From assembly GCA_030761205.1 (NCBI GenBank), contig JAULJL010000001.1:41767645-41831644 (forward strand): 64,000 nt of DNA, in the 5' to 3' direction. This DNA comes from Fremontodendron californicum. Its lineage: Eukaryota; Streptophyta; Magnoliopsida; Malvales; Malvaceae. Made by a program: the position numbers and the translations under genes. A model generated the notes under the pieces. That model ran no database searches. It worked only from the letters and a program-made list of their open reading frames with translations, and was not told the DNA's origin. Below, piece after piece: positions 21,776-33,586 of the stretch. The first letter of the stretch is position 1, and every line of letters begins with the position of its first letter.

Positions 21776-24572
21776 ATGGGTGGCGCTCACAGTCGCGAAG
21801 ATCTGATTTTGGACTCAGACGAAGAAGAATATGAAGAAGAAGAAAATTACCAAGATTCCAAAGACGAGACTCCGGAAAGATCTTCCTCAGGTCGAAGACC
21901 CAAAATGCCGTCCTCTCTCGACGAAGTGGAGGCTAAGCTCGAAGCCCTGAAACTCAAATACCCATCAGCCAACACCCAAAACCCATCTCTCAAAAACGCC
22001 GTAAAGCTCTACCTTCACATCGGCGGTAACACCCCTAAAGCCAAATGGGTCACTTCCGAGAAGCTCACATCTTACTCTTTTATCAAGACGTCGAAAATCA
22101 ACGGTCAGGACGGAGAGGAAGATGGTGAAGAGAGTGAAAACGAGGAGGAAAATGTGGAAGCTTGGTGGGTTTTGAAGGTTGGTAACAAAATCAAAGCGAA
22201 AGTCGGGGTGGAAATGCAGTTGAAAACTTTTGGAGATCAACGAAGGGTTGATTTCGTGGCTAAGGGAGTTTGGGCAATGAAATTTTTTAGTGATGAAGAG
22301 TATAGGAACTTTGTTAGCAATTTTAATAATTGTTTGTTTGAGAATACTTATAGGATGGAGTCGAATGATGCTAACAAGGTTAAGGTATATGGGAAAGATT
22401 TTATTGGTTGGGCAAAGCCTGAAGCAGCTGATGACTCTATTTGGGAAGATGCTGAGGATGCTTCGTTGAAAAGTCCTCAATCTGCAACCCCGGTGAGGGC
22501 AAACCAGGATCTGAGAGAGGAGTTTGAAGAGGCGTCAAATGGAGGGATACAAAGCTTGGCCTTGGGGGCATTGGATAATAGTTTCTTGGTGGGCGATTCA
22601 GGTATTCAAGTTGTTAAGAATTTCGCTCATGGGATTCATGGTAAAGGTGTTTATGTGAATTTTGATCATGGGAATCAGAGGAGTGCTTCAAATTTGGTGC
22701 ATTCGACACCAAAGAAGGCGCTTCTTATGAGAGCTGAGACGAATATGCTGCTCATGAGTCCTATGACTGAGGGGAAACCTCATACAACAGGGCTTCATCA
22801 GCTGGATATTGAGACTGGGAAGATTGTTACTGAGTGGAAGTTTGGGAAAGATGGGACTGATATTACAATGAAGGATATTGCCAATGATAGCAAGGGAGCA
22901 CAGTTGGACCCATCAGGAGCAACATTTTTAGGATTGGATGATAATAGGCTTTGCAGGTGGGATATGCGAGACCGGAATGGGATGGTTCAGAATCTTGCTA
23001 CTAGTACCCCTGTTCTGAATTGGACACAAGGGCATCAGTTTTCAAGAGGGACTAACTTCCAATGCTTTGCAACCACTGGGGATGGCTCTATTGTTGTTGG
23101 GTCTCTTGATGGGAAGATTAGGTTGTATTCAATCAATTCTATGAGACAGGCAAAAACAGCTTTTCCAGGCCTCGGGTCGCCTATCACTCATGTTGATGTC
23201 ACCTTTGACGGGAAGTGGATATTGGGCACGACTGATACCTATTTGATTCTTATCTGCACCCTTTTCACTGATAAGGATGGTAAGACAAAGACAGGTTTTA
23301 ATGGGCGTATGGGGAACAAGATTGCGGCTCCGAGGTTGTTAAAGCTGACTCCTCTAGATTCACATCTAGCTGGGGTTAATAACAAGTTCCGTAATGCTCA
23401 GTTTTCATGGGTAAGCATACATATCCTGTTATTCAGATTTAACTGCGATGCTTGTGCTTTTTAGCTGCTGAGTTTCATTTTAATGTCGATGATGTAGATA
23501 TGACTAACTGACCATCTAAATTTGGATCAAGAGCTTAGTTGGCAGAATGTAACCAGAGTTATTTGTTGGTTTTGTATCTGTGGAGTTATTTGACATCCCT
23601 TGATTTTCTATTATGATGCCAAGAAAATTTTAGTTCCTTTACTTTGCATTGTTTATTGATATGTTAAGGAATAGGTGCAGTCTAGCATTTTATTTGAACT
23701 CCTGGGTTAAATTGCAATTGCACATCTTGCCTCAATTTCATTTTCCCCTACTAGAAAATGGTATTCAATTTTGATTCACGTAGTTCTCTAATATGCTGAA
23801 TTATTTAACTTGATTTTGAGGGTTCTCCATATGCTGATTTATTAACTGGTTTTGAGGTCAACACATTTCTCATTTTATAGCATTCTTTTGTCCTAATTGG
23901 TTAAATATCAAAACTAAAGTGATACCTAGTTAAAGCAGAACTAAAGCTGCTAGGCTGCTTTATTCCCTGGAAATCCAATTGCCTCTGCAATATGTGATCA
24001 GCATGCTTTTTGGGTGTCATCTCTATCCTTAAAAGTTCTATAATCAAGTCTTTTCAGTTTAAGTTTTGTAGAATGCCAGCAATAAAGTGTGATGGATGGC
24101 ATGAGGTGAGTGGAAAAGAGTATGTAAAGACTTCATTGTCGCTTAATAGATAACTAACCAAGATTACCATTGTGCTTGCCGCACTTTTTCCCTCATTTTA
24201 AGACTCAGATGACTGTTCTTTCTGTGATTTTCTTTAGTTCAAAGAATAAAATTTTTTAACCATGACCATGTGTGTTACTACATTACATAGGTTACAGAGA
24301 ATGGGAAGCAAGAGCGCCATCTGGTTGCAACAGTAGGCAAGTTTAGTGTAATATGGAACTTCCAACAGGTGAAGAATGGGTCTCATGAATGCTACCATAA
24401 TCAAGAAGGTTTAAAGAGCTGCTACTGTTACAAGATAGTCCTTAAGGATGACTCCATTGTTGATAGTCGTTTCATGCACGACAAGTTTGCAGTCAGTGAT
24501 TCTCCTGAAGCCCCACTGGTTATTGCTACCCCCTTAAAAGTCAGCTCATTCAGCATATCCAGCAGGCGATGA
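21776..24572 (+). CDS. VID27/DEM-family protein (638 aa, 2 exons)
   Basis: The exons are 21776-23410 and about 24291-24572, joined in phase 0 after FSW, giving 638 residues. The protein begins MGGAHSRED, a good N-myristoylation context (Gly2, Ser6), then has an acidic Asp/Glu stretch (about residues 14-35) and a second one near 120. A PH-like segment follows (WWVLKVGNKIKAKVGVEMQL). The C-terminal part is the VID27 beta-propeller-like domain: IQSLALGALDNSFLVGDSGI, DGTDITMKDI, FLGLDDNRLCRWDMRDRNGM, ATTGDGSIVVGSLDGKIRLY and ATVGKFSVIWNF. The family includes tomato DEM (defective embryo and meristems) and artichoke CYPRO4; yeast VID27 was named from vacuolar import and degradation. The molecular role in plants is not settled. 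It is convergent with the WEB1-type gene, with about 630 bp between stop codons. Confidence 0.94.
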
Positions 24573-25206
24573 CATGCTTGGATAACACTCTTCCTTTATT
24601 TGGGTAACTTTCCAAATGTTATCGATGAAGTCACTACTGCATTTTTTAGAGCTTCTAAAATTGTATTTTCCTTGTTAGATTAGGTGTGTTTGCAAGTTTT
24701 ATCTGGAAAGACTGTTAATGAGTTCCATATTTGCTAGGAGTTTCTTGTGTGTGACTCCCTAGTGTTATCACTTATCACTGTTGTTTTAGTTCTACTTCTA
24801 AATGAAGCTTTTATTGCTTCCTATGTTGCAAAAGTGAATGGCAAGTTTAGCAAATGGTAAAGACTTCGTTATGCTGAAGTATAATGAATCTCCATCTTTC
24901 AAATCCTTTATTGTGATTGAATTGAGCTGACTTTTACAAGAGTTGAATCCAAACGAAAGTGTCGCCTATACAGAACCATCTTTATTACTTCCTTCAGATC
25001 CTCCAGCCATAAAAGTTAAAACCCTTTCAGTAAGCAAAAATATAGTCTCAATCTTATTATCGTAAATGAAATAATCACTAGAATTTACACTCAAGAGTAA
25101 AAATCTGTCAATTCTTATACAGCGTTTTATAGCCGCTGTGACAACCCAGAAAAAAAGGGAGGTAAAATCACAACAGCAAAAGATAACACAGCGCTTCATT
25201 GAAGAC
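24573..25206. other. Spacer between convergent VID27 and WEB1 genes
   Basis: It contains only the 3' untranslated regions of two convergent genes. I see no open frame with a family match, no RNA gene and no mobile element. Confidence 0.6.
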
Positions 25207-28200
25207 TTAGGTGGACTTGGATGAATGTGACTTTTTTCTGGCCAAAAACATGAAAATCTTTGGGAACAATGACTTTTTCTTTTTCTTTACAGCCTTTGGT
25301 TCTGGGGAGGATGATTCAGTTTCGGTGTTATTCCCATTCGCCTTCGGGCTTGCCAGAGTTTTGGCAGGAGCAGCAGGTATAGGTATAGGTATAGGTATAG
25401 GTACAGGTTCAAAGTTCTTCGTTTCTTGCTTTCCCTCAAAACTTGCCCTTGGAGGAGGGTTTCCTCCATGACTCATTTCAGTAGCCATTCGCTGCTGCTC
25501 ATGTTCAGCCCTCCACTTTCTCAATTCCTGCTCCACACATAACTTCCCTTCCTTGGCCTTCTCAGCCTTCTCCGTAGCAATTCTTAGTGCTTCCTTTCTT
25601 TCGGACATCTCTCGATTTACTTCTTCCAGCTTTTTCAAGCTTCTTGAATCGGATTGCTTAGCTACCTCAATTTGAGAAATGGCAGCTGCCACCCTCATGT
25701 TGGCCTGTTCCTCTGCATCATGTGCACGTTTACTGAGCTCATAGTACTCCTCTAAGGAAAGTGTTACACCTGGGGGTGAATCAACATTATCGGTGCTTTG
25801 AGCTGATTCACTCTCTTGCAATGCTTTGATGGCAGCTAAAGCTAACTTCTCTGAAGCCTTGGCAGCCTCTATCTCCTTTTTAGCCGCGAGTAATCTACTC
25901 TCCATGGTACTTGCTCCAGCTTTTGCTTGCTCCGCTTCTTCCTTTGCTTTGCGCAGCTCTTCACGAGACAATTGAGCAAGTGACTTGGCCTCATCAGCCT
26001 CTTGTGCTGCCTGCTGCAGTTGTTTGGGCAGCTCCGCCATTTTCTCTGTGGCCTCTTTTTCATTCATCTGGACTACGGCTATTTCTGACCGAGTCTTGTC
26101 CAGCTCAACTTCTAGAGAAGCAACAGCAACCGACGCCATTCCTTCTCTCTGCTTAATGGTGGCAAGAGCAGACTTTTCCTTTTCAAGCTCTGATTTTAAT
26201 GAAATAGCAACCACCTTCAAACAATCCACTTCTGCATTTGCTTTTTCTATATTGAGCTTCATCTCTTCAAGTTCCTTCTTTGCTGAAGCAATTGCTGCTT
26301 GCATATCAGTGTGAGTTCTTTTCTCTGATGTCTGTGGCTCATCATTGGAGTATCCATCAGTTTTCTCCTTAAGTTTATATTCCTTATAAGCAGCTAATTC
26401 AGCTTTCAAATCAAGCAGCAGAGCTGAAGCAGTGTCTAGCTTTGATTTCAGCTCCTTTGCTGAATGGACTTGCTGATTGAGTCTCTGGAGCTCCTCTTCA
26501 CCCTGTTTTAGTTCCTTCTTCCAATGGAGAGTATCTTGGTCTCGGGCCATGGCTACTCCAATCCTTTTCTCTTCTGCCTCCAAATGGGCGGCATGTGCAG
26601 ACTCTAAGGACTCCTTTGTGGCAATCAGCTCAATAGTCAATTCTTCCACTGTCTTCTCAACCTCTTTCGAAGCAGAAACAGCCTCTTCAGCTTTCTTAGC
26701 AGCTACATCTCTCTCAGTCATCAAAGAAGCATATTCCTTTCGTATTGCTTCCAACTCATCTTTAACAGATTTCAGTTCCGAAACTGCAGCTGCATGCCTG
26801 GCTTTAGCGACCTCAAGCTGTGCCTTTGCTGCAACACTAACCTCATCAGCAATCCCTTGTTCCATCTCCTCCATCCTGAGCTTGGCAAGTTCAGCGTCTT
26901 GTTTTGCCTGATTTTCTTCAGTTTGTGCTCTCTCCAGGCTTAGCTTTAGCTCTTCTATTAATCTCTTTGTGCTGTCCAGCTCCTTTAATACTCGAATCTT
27001 TGCCTCTTCAGCATCCTCTGACCGTTTCTTGTATCCGGGCATCTCCTCATGTATTTTCTCAAGTTCTTGTTCTATAAGCTTGCGTCTCTATAGCCCAAAA
27101 AGAAATTTTAAGTTACATGTAATGTACATGTACAAAGTAGGCAGAGAAAAAAAGAAAAAAATTACAATGGTCATTAATTCATGATAAACAGCATTCACTA
27201 GACATGACAAAAATATATTGTAGCAGCATAGATTATATTAACACCACTATAAATATATCTAACATACCTCCATACTTTGCATTCTATGAGCTTTCCAATC
27301 AACAATTCCTCCAAACTTGGAAACAGCTTCCTTAACAGATTCGAAAGGTGCAGCTGTATCAATAAGACCTCTATTTAAAACAATTTGCTTCGTGTATTTA
27401 GGACTAAGAAATTTTGGGGATTCAACAGTAGAACTGATAATCTTTTGATGAGGCAGAATAAGATCTTTGATTTGGACTACACGATCCCCATTTTTAGCAT
27501 CTCCTGCCATAGAATGATTGACCTTGGGAGAGGAGAGAATAATGCCATCAAGAACATGAGAACTGCTAAGAGAACCATCACCTTGACTCTTCTGTCCATC
27601 CAAAGTATCTTGTAAGGATCCAACAGTAACACTGGTGACCATAAGATGGGGTTGAGTAGAATCGTTGGGTGGTGTTACGTGGTGATTACTTTTGGAATCA
27701 AAGGAAGCAGAATGAGCATTTTGAGATTGTTGTTCATCAGCAGTATCTTGAATGGATCGAACAGCAATGGTGCCAACGTCAAGAAGGGGCAAGGTAAGCT
27801 CACTCGATTTCACTTCATGCGAGGAAGCAGAAGGCAAAATCATGTCATTGTCGCCATTGACAACAGAAGAACTGACAATAGAATCGGCTTCTTGAGATTG
27901 CTGTCCATCAGAAACAAGATGTATAGATCCAACAGCAACCCTGATGACATCTATAGGGGGTAAACAAAGCTCACTGGGTGACACTACATGGTCATTTTCA
28001 AAATTTCCAACCTTTGGATTGGAAGCAGGAGGAACAATTATGTCCTCAATATGAATATGTGAAATGCCAACAGAACCAGTATTTTGAGATAGCTGTTCAT
28101 CAGAACTGTCATGTATTCCCCCAGTCCTAGAATCTTCCATCAGTCTACCCTGATGATCTGTCTGAGTTTGATCAATGACAACTGAAAAAGTTGAAGCTGC

Positions 28201-28281
28201 ACTATTTGTTATATGGTCTTCGGGTCCTCTAGTTGGGTCATCAAAAGCATTGTGTAAAAAGGTGGGTTTAGAACTTTCCAT
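25207..28281 (-). CDS. WEB1: WEB1-type coiled-coil protein for chloroplast photorelocation (964 aa)
   Basis: Two coding exons on the minus strand, 28281-27268 and 27087-25207, give 964 residues. The start is the first in-frame ATG; a stop lies upstream in the 5' leader. Residues 1-300 are low-complexity and contain about four degenerate repeats built on VAVGSI..DGQQSQ..DS. The conserved WEB core then begins: RGLIDTAAPFESVKEAVSKF, then DWKAHRMQSMERRKL. It is followed by about 500 residues of heptad coiled coil (QAKQDAELAKLRMEEMEQGI, SKEVEKTVEELTIELIATKE, TLSLEEYYELSKRAHDAEEQ). The tail carries an (IP)n run and a Lys-rich end. WEB1 acts with PMI2 to control chloroplast actin and chloroplast movement under blue light. 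The N-terminal part is longer than I recall for Arabidopsis WEB1 (about 807 residues). Confidence 0.92.
25376..25405 (-). repeat. In-frame hexanucleotide repeat coding (Ile-Pro)n
   Basis: On the plus strand it is a run of GGTATA units. On the coding strand it reads alternating Ile and Pro codons near the C-terminus of the WEB1-type protein. A unit length of six preserves the frame, so length changes would alter only the dipeptide count. Confidence 0.85.
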
Positions 28282-30190
28282 TACTGACAAATGACTGTCA
28301 GGTTGTTTTGTTCCTTTTCTAATTGAAACTGTTAGAACTTCACCAGAAGTATGGTCAGTATTTATAGAGGATGAAGAAGATTCTGAAAGAGTTATCTCTT
28401 CTTCTTTTGCATTCTCCTTGTGAGAAAATGGCAAGGAGTTCTACCAGTTGTCTGAAACCAAGAAAACAGAAAACCTGTAAGGGACAGGGGGAAAAAATCA
28501 CAAGAAATCACTGCCTAATCCATCTAATTCCTGAAACAACAGCTAATATGAAAATCAGCAAGTATATGTTTAAAATACAGAGTAAATTTCACCGAAAACA
28601 AATTAGTGTCTAAAACTGCATTCCTCTATAGTAGATACTCAATTTAAGTTAAGCACCATCTAAGTTCCACATTTTACGGCATATATGTGAGGTGGGAAAC
28701 AAGTTTGACCAAAGAAATCAGCAAGTCAAGAATAAACAAGCATTATAAATCACGCCGAACTTATTTTCCCTCTATGTTTAAGCTAACACTAGCTTAGGTG
28801 TCCCATCTCTTATCAGCTACAGATGTTTAATTAAAGATTCAATCAGCAAACACTTCAACAACAGTTAATTACATCGAGGAATGAACCAAATTTTTTGAAT
28901 AACATTAATGGAGGCAGATGTTCAACAGCTCATCAAATTTAATTTCATGCAAAAGCCCCCTTTTAGTGCTATCTTCATTCAAAATTTTCAATAAAATGGA
29001 AAAATATACTCCAATTTTTATCCCAAATCTCTACAAATGTCAAAACCAGAATCCCATTAAATAATTCTTTTGGTACATAAAAGTTTAGGTGAGGAGAGGC
29101 TACTCCATTCCAGGGCAAGTGCATGCTGCAGGTCTCAGTAAGAACTTACATTAGACTTACAGATCGCACACCAAGGGGGGCTGTGGCAGTGGGCTCGAAA
29201 CTAGGCCTTACAGGCCATTTTTTTCCTTACCAACTCAACCAACCCCGTTGGAAGAACCCCATTAAATACTGCAAGTTATGCTCAGCCCTGCAATTTAGAG
29301 GGTCTGCCAATGACACTAACTAGCGATTTAATCAGAAAACAAATGTTTCTTAGATCATTCATCTGCTAAGAACACACAATAAAAAAATCCATATATCTAA
29401 TAACAAAATAAGCTTCTTTACCTTGAATGAAATTCGATCTTAATCCCGAAAATTTCACAAATTAATATCGACACTCAGGATGCAGTAAAATCCAATCCAA
29501 ATCATAAATAAAAGAATCTCCATTTTCAATCCCATTTATTTCCTTATTAGCAGATAAATGATTTTGGCAGAACATACTACCGTAATTTAATCATGATTAA
29601 AGAGTTTTGCTAGTATTTTCAAATAAAAAGTTTGCGTTTTTTTCCCAAAGAAACAATAATCATAACAATATTTTGAGATAATGAGATAAATTATCATCTA
29701 GAAAATTTGCTAATCCCGAATTTAATTGCTGAAAGTTCTGCGAAAAAAAAAAGAATTAAATAGAAAAAGTAAACGAAAGCTCACAGCAGACAAAGGAAGC
29801 TAATCTATTAAATAAGAAGCCATCGTTGATTTGAATTCTCAATTGTTTTTGCAATTAAACAGAGCAAAAATGGAAACTAAATCAAGAAAGTAAGCTTAAT
29901 TACTTAAGTCAACGTTATAATGAACTCATCCAACCCAAACGCCAGCAATTTTTAAATTCTCGGAGCTTCATTTCCACGGCTAAAAACAAAAACACACTAT
30001 TTGCCGCTTAATTCATAATTAAAGCATCGATTAGACAGAGATTAATGGAAACCTTATTAATAAATTTCATTTTATTTTGAAAAAAAAGAGAGAGGAGAGA
30101 AAGGAGGAAAAGAACTTACCCGGATTAACCAGAAACAAAGAGACGAAGAGTGGAAAGGAAGCGATCATTGATGGATCTCTGAAAATTTAA
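28282..30190 (-). other. 5' leader and long leader intron of the WEB1-type gene
   Basis: The likely acceptor is a pyrimidine-rich tract ending TTGGTTTCAG just before ACAACTGG (near 28457). A matching donor, TCCGG|GTAAGTTC, lies at about 30121, so an untranslated first exon extends from about 30122 to roughly 30190. The intron between is about 1.66 kb and contains a SINE at 29063-29252. The donor-acceptor pairing is inferred from splice consensus only. Confidence 0.6.
29063..29252 (-). mobile_element. tRNA-derived SINE with 15-bp target duplication
   Basis: Read on the minus strand, the element starts CCAACGGGGTTGGTTGAGTT. It contains an A-box-like TGGTTGAGTTGG, then TGGCCTGTAAGGCC, then a B-box-like GTTTCGAGCCC, the split Pol III promoter of tRNA-derived SINEs. 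It ends GTACCAAAAGAATT. Flanks AGAATCCCATTAAAT (29048-29062) and AGAACCCCATTAAAT (29253-29267) are a 15-bp target duplication with one mismatch. No protein is encoded. It lies in sense orientation within the WEB1 leader intron. Confidence 0.82.
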
Positions 30191-30320
30191 GACACCAAAA
30201 TTAATGGGAGAAATAAATGGAAAATAATTATTAATAATACAAATAAATAAAAACAAGGGTGGGGAAAATTTACTGCTAAAATTAGATAAAAAAAAAATAG
30301 AAAAAAACGGAGAGTCTAGG

Positions 30321-30328
30321 CACGTGGC
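30321..30328. promoter_or_regulatory. G-box/ABRE upstream of the WEB1-type gene
   Basis: CACGTGGC is a consensus G-box/ABRE core, about 130-140 bp upstream of the inferred untranslated first exon. A CT-rich stretch follows it at 30338-30363. A light- or ABA-related bZIP/bHLH input is possible, but is inferred from the motif only. Confidence 0.5.
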
Positions 30329-30798
30329 CTATCTTGTTACTCTCTCTTTATCTTTCTCTCTTTCTAGATATATTTCCTTTTTTTTGTTGTCTTTATCTTT
30401 TTTATTTTTAAATTCTGAAGTGGTAAAAAAAAAAAAAAGGTTGTTTTGACCACAATCTCCCGGCTAAGGCTAAAAGGCTTTGACGGCTTAGCTGAACTTA
30501 GCTGGCTTTAAACAAAAAAGTTTTGCTTTTTCCTAAATATATATAAAATTGTTAATACTAAATAGATAAAAGTCACCGTCCATCATGTGTGGACCAAAAA
30601 TGATTGAGGAGAGAAGACAAAGGAGAGAAAATGACGGAAGAGCCCCTGCTTTTCAAATTGAGTACCGTTGGAGAGTGGGGCCCAAATATGACGTCAGAGG
30701 CGGGGCGGCGAGGAAATCAAATCAGTAACGTTGGATCGAATCGAAAAGGAAAGATTTTAAGAAGATTCTATGGTTTTGGGTAAGTGCAAGAGAGAATG

Positions 30799-31697
30799 AA
30801 TCCCGATGTTGTTGTGTCGAAGAGAAAGTTCTTGGCATCGGCATTGGCAGTGACAGTGATAGAAGAAAGAAGCTTTGGGTAAATCCATGGCAGATCTCTA
30901 TCCAGAGTGGGAACAGTTGGAATTGGAGGAAGATCATGCACTTGAGAGAGGTGGCTGTCAGAATAGTTCTCACAACTGTTGATGGAAGCTGCAAATGACC
31001 TTTCCCTGAGGGAAAATACCAAGTGTCAGCAGTGTAGAACAAGATCAGACCTTCAGCTGGGAAAGTGGCTTGGTATAAGTTGGTATGGTGTAATTTTAAT
31101 ATTCCTAGGCATTCTATGCTCTCCTGGATGGCAATCCTAAATAGATTGGCCACAAAGGATAGACTTATCTCCTGGGGAATGGCAGTGGATGATAAATGTT
31201 TGCTGTGCAAACAAGAGAGGGAAACCAGGGATCATCTATTCTTCACTTGCTCCTACTCGAAACAGATATGGCAGAGAGTGATGGTACTTTGTAGGTTAAA
31301 AAGGCAGGTTGCATGTTGGAATGTAGAGCTTCAATGGGCCTCTGTCAACCTCAGAGGTAAAGCTCTAATCACAACGATATTGAGGCTAGCTTGGAACGCA
31401 GTTATCTACCTAGTTTGGAAGGAAAGAAATAATCGTTTGTTCAACTCAACTGAGCAAAAGGAGGAGCACCTCACTGAGCAAGTGAGAGACATGATCTCGA
31501 CCAGGTTAAGTGATCTTAGGAAGATTAAAAGAGATTCAGTTAATACGTTTTTATGTAATTCTTGGAGGTTAAATGCAGACATGTTTGTCTAATGGCATTG
31601 GTTTTCTGATTTATTTAGCTAGGCTAAGCTAGCTTTGTAACATGTAGCAGTACTGCTGCTTTCTTGGATAAATGAAAATCTACTTATCAAAAAAAAA
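30799..31697 (+). mobile_element. 5'-truncated LINE copy with poly(A) tail
   Basis: The stretch encodes the C-terminal part of a plant LINE ORF2. A region with WVNPWQ and NSWNWRKIMHLREV contains stops. Then come GKYQVSAV(stop)NKIR and an open stretch (31065-31592) with WYKLVWCNFNIPRHSMLSWM, CLLCKQERETRDHLFFTCSY (zf-RVT) and ILRLAWNAVIYLVWKERNNR. It ends ATCAAAAAAAAAA at about 31687-31698. A possible 8-bp target duplication, AGAGAATG, is at 30791-30798 and 31698-31705. The inserted piece is about 900 bp. Stops show it is dead. Confidence 0.8.
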
Positions 31698-33586
31698 AGA
31701 GAATGGCAGGCAGCTTGGGGACTTGTGGACGGGCAGAAGTCATCAACTCATGAATGAATATATTTCCATTTTTCAGGACCTTTTATCATTTTTGTCGACA
31801 CAAGATGGCTCGAAAGTCGAAACTTAACGCTCTCATAGTTGCCTGAATTGAGAACCTAAGACTGGGACAAGATTAGAAAAACTTTTCTATTTTGGGCGCC
31901 TTTTGCCGCAGCAAGCCCAACAATATTACCAGGCCAGGGCCAGGCCCTACCTGCCTCGATAGACCCACTCAAGACCCAACAAAGAGTCATGTCCTTTCGA
32001 AGTTAAGCTGAATCCATACTAATACTATCCAATATATACCGACCATTGATCAAAAGGTAATTTAGTGAAATGACTTTTTCCTTTGATCAATGCTAATATG
32101 ATCTTAAAACCATTCTAATCATGCCATCAGTACTTTGAACCAAAACTTTTTAAAGTATTTCATATTTGATATAAGATATACATTTGCATTACCTCTCAAG
32201 CATTAGCTTAATTTTAATTTTTAACCTTTTCTTCTATCTCGTATACACAAGGTATTAGCTAGCTTCTCTACCCTCTCTAAAATCTAACTTTTTTCCTCCT
32301 CGACTGATATGTTCGTCAAAACCTAATATCAGTTGAATTTACATAACTTAATATTGACTTTGCATTATCTGATATAGATTTCTATGGCCCCTAAAATTCC
32401 ATATATATATATATATTATATACGGCTTCGTTAGGTGTACCTACATAAATCTGCTCAACCAAACTTAATTTTTAAATATATCACATTTTCTTTCTTTAAT
32501 CACCATTATCTCTAATTCTTGCCTTGAACCCAAATTATCAAATTTCTTTGTGACACGGCTTCCGCCAGGACAATCTCTCAGTCTCAGGTGGTTGAGACTA
32601 GCAATCAAAGAGAATAAATTAAATCAGAGCAGTTCGTTAGTGAAAAGGACCTAATTAAACTTATGTTTGCAGCAAATGATTGGATTTTGGCATTTAATTT
32701 TCATTGTTGGCAATTGAAGTCCTTTGTTAAATGGCTGAACATGTGAAAACAGTCCCACTGTTTATCTTCTTCCAGCTATATATGGACTTTTTGTCCCTGC
32801 TGTTTTTACTTTCTAGATTCTGTCACTGGTAAAAGTAGCCAATTGACAGAGAAATGTAGATAAAATTGGTTTTCAGAGAAGAAAACAATTAATCATCCAA
32901 AGAACACATGTAGCTCTCATTGATGTTTCATCACCATCTACAAGAAAGCTTAAAAACAATTCTGGTACAAATATATAATACAATTCCAATATAAAATTAA
33001 AATACTGCCCTGTACATAAAGAATTGTCCATTCTATATTACTTCATATTAATTTATTATCAACTATGAATGGGAACAAGATCATGCCAATCATTAGAACT
33101 TTTTAACTTTGGGTCAAGTTCTAATTTTTGAAGAGAACTGCAATTGTTTAGATAAAATGAAGCAATTTTTCATTATATTAGCTCCAAAATTCTAAGTTGG
33201 TAACTTTTTGTTTTAAAAAGTAATATATTATTTGCACATTCTAAGCATGGAAAGAGTACAAAAAAGATATATTTGTTTTTTGTCATGCATTGAGGGGTGT
33301 GCAATATTATTTCCCTATTCAAAAACATTGATAGCAGCTTTACAACCTGTAAGAACTGTTTCATCTTTCATGGCAATCAATGCTTGAAAGGGGTTCTTTG
33401 CTGCAAATATTGTACAGAGTAAACTGTAAGGTTGTAACCAAATGTCTCATACGAGTAATATGTTATAGCTATCAACACATAAATTATATGGAAAACGTGA
33501 TCAGTAATGTTTTCCTACAAAAGGAAATTAACAAAAATATTCATCAGAAAAAAGGAAATTGAAAAGAAAGAAACATATTACAAATT
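31698..33586. other. Intergenic region between the LINE and GUX2
   Basis: A/T-rich spacer. An (AT)n tract lies at about 32402-32420. The last few hundred bases are the 3' untranslated region of the GUX2-type gene. I see no gene or RNA. Confidence 0.6.

Noticed and set aside
21965..22480. 171-codon minus-strand frame inside VID27 exon 1
   Set aside because: It is a shadow of the strongly supported VID27 coding strand and has no family signature.
25911..27184. Several plus-strand open frames opposite the WEB1-type exon
   Set aside because: They are the antisense of a long coiled-coil coding exon whose codon bias suppresses reverse stops. Their Ser/Ala/Phe-rich translations match no family.
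29123..29323. 66-codon plus-strand frame in the WEB1 leader intron
   Set aside because: It lies across a SINE and its flanking target duplication; no protein similarity.
30722..31210. 162-codon minus-strand frame
   Set aside because: It lies antisense to the LINE fragment, whose plus strand gives clear zf-RVT similarity.
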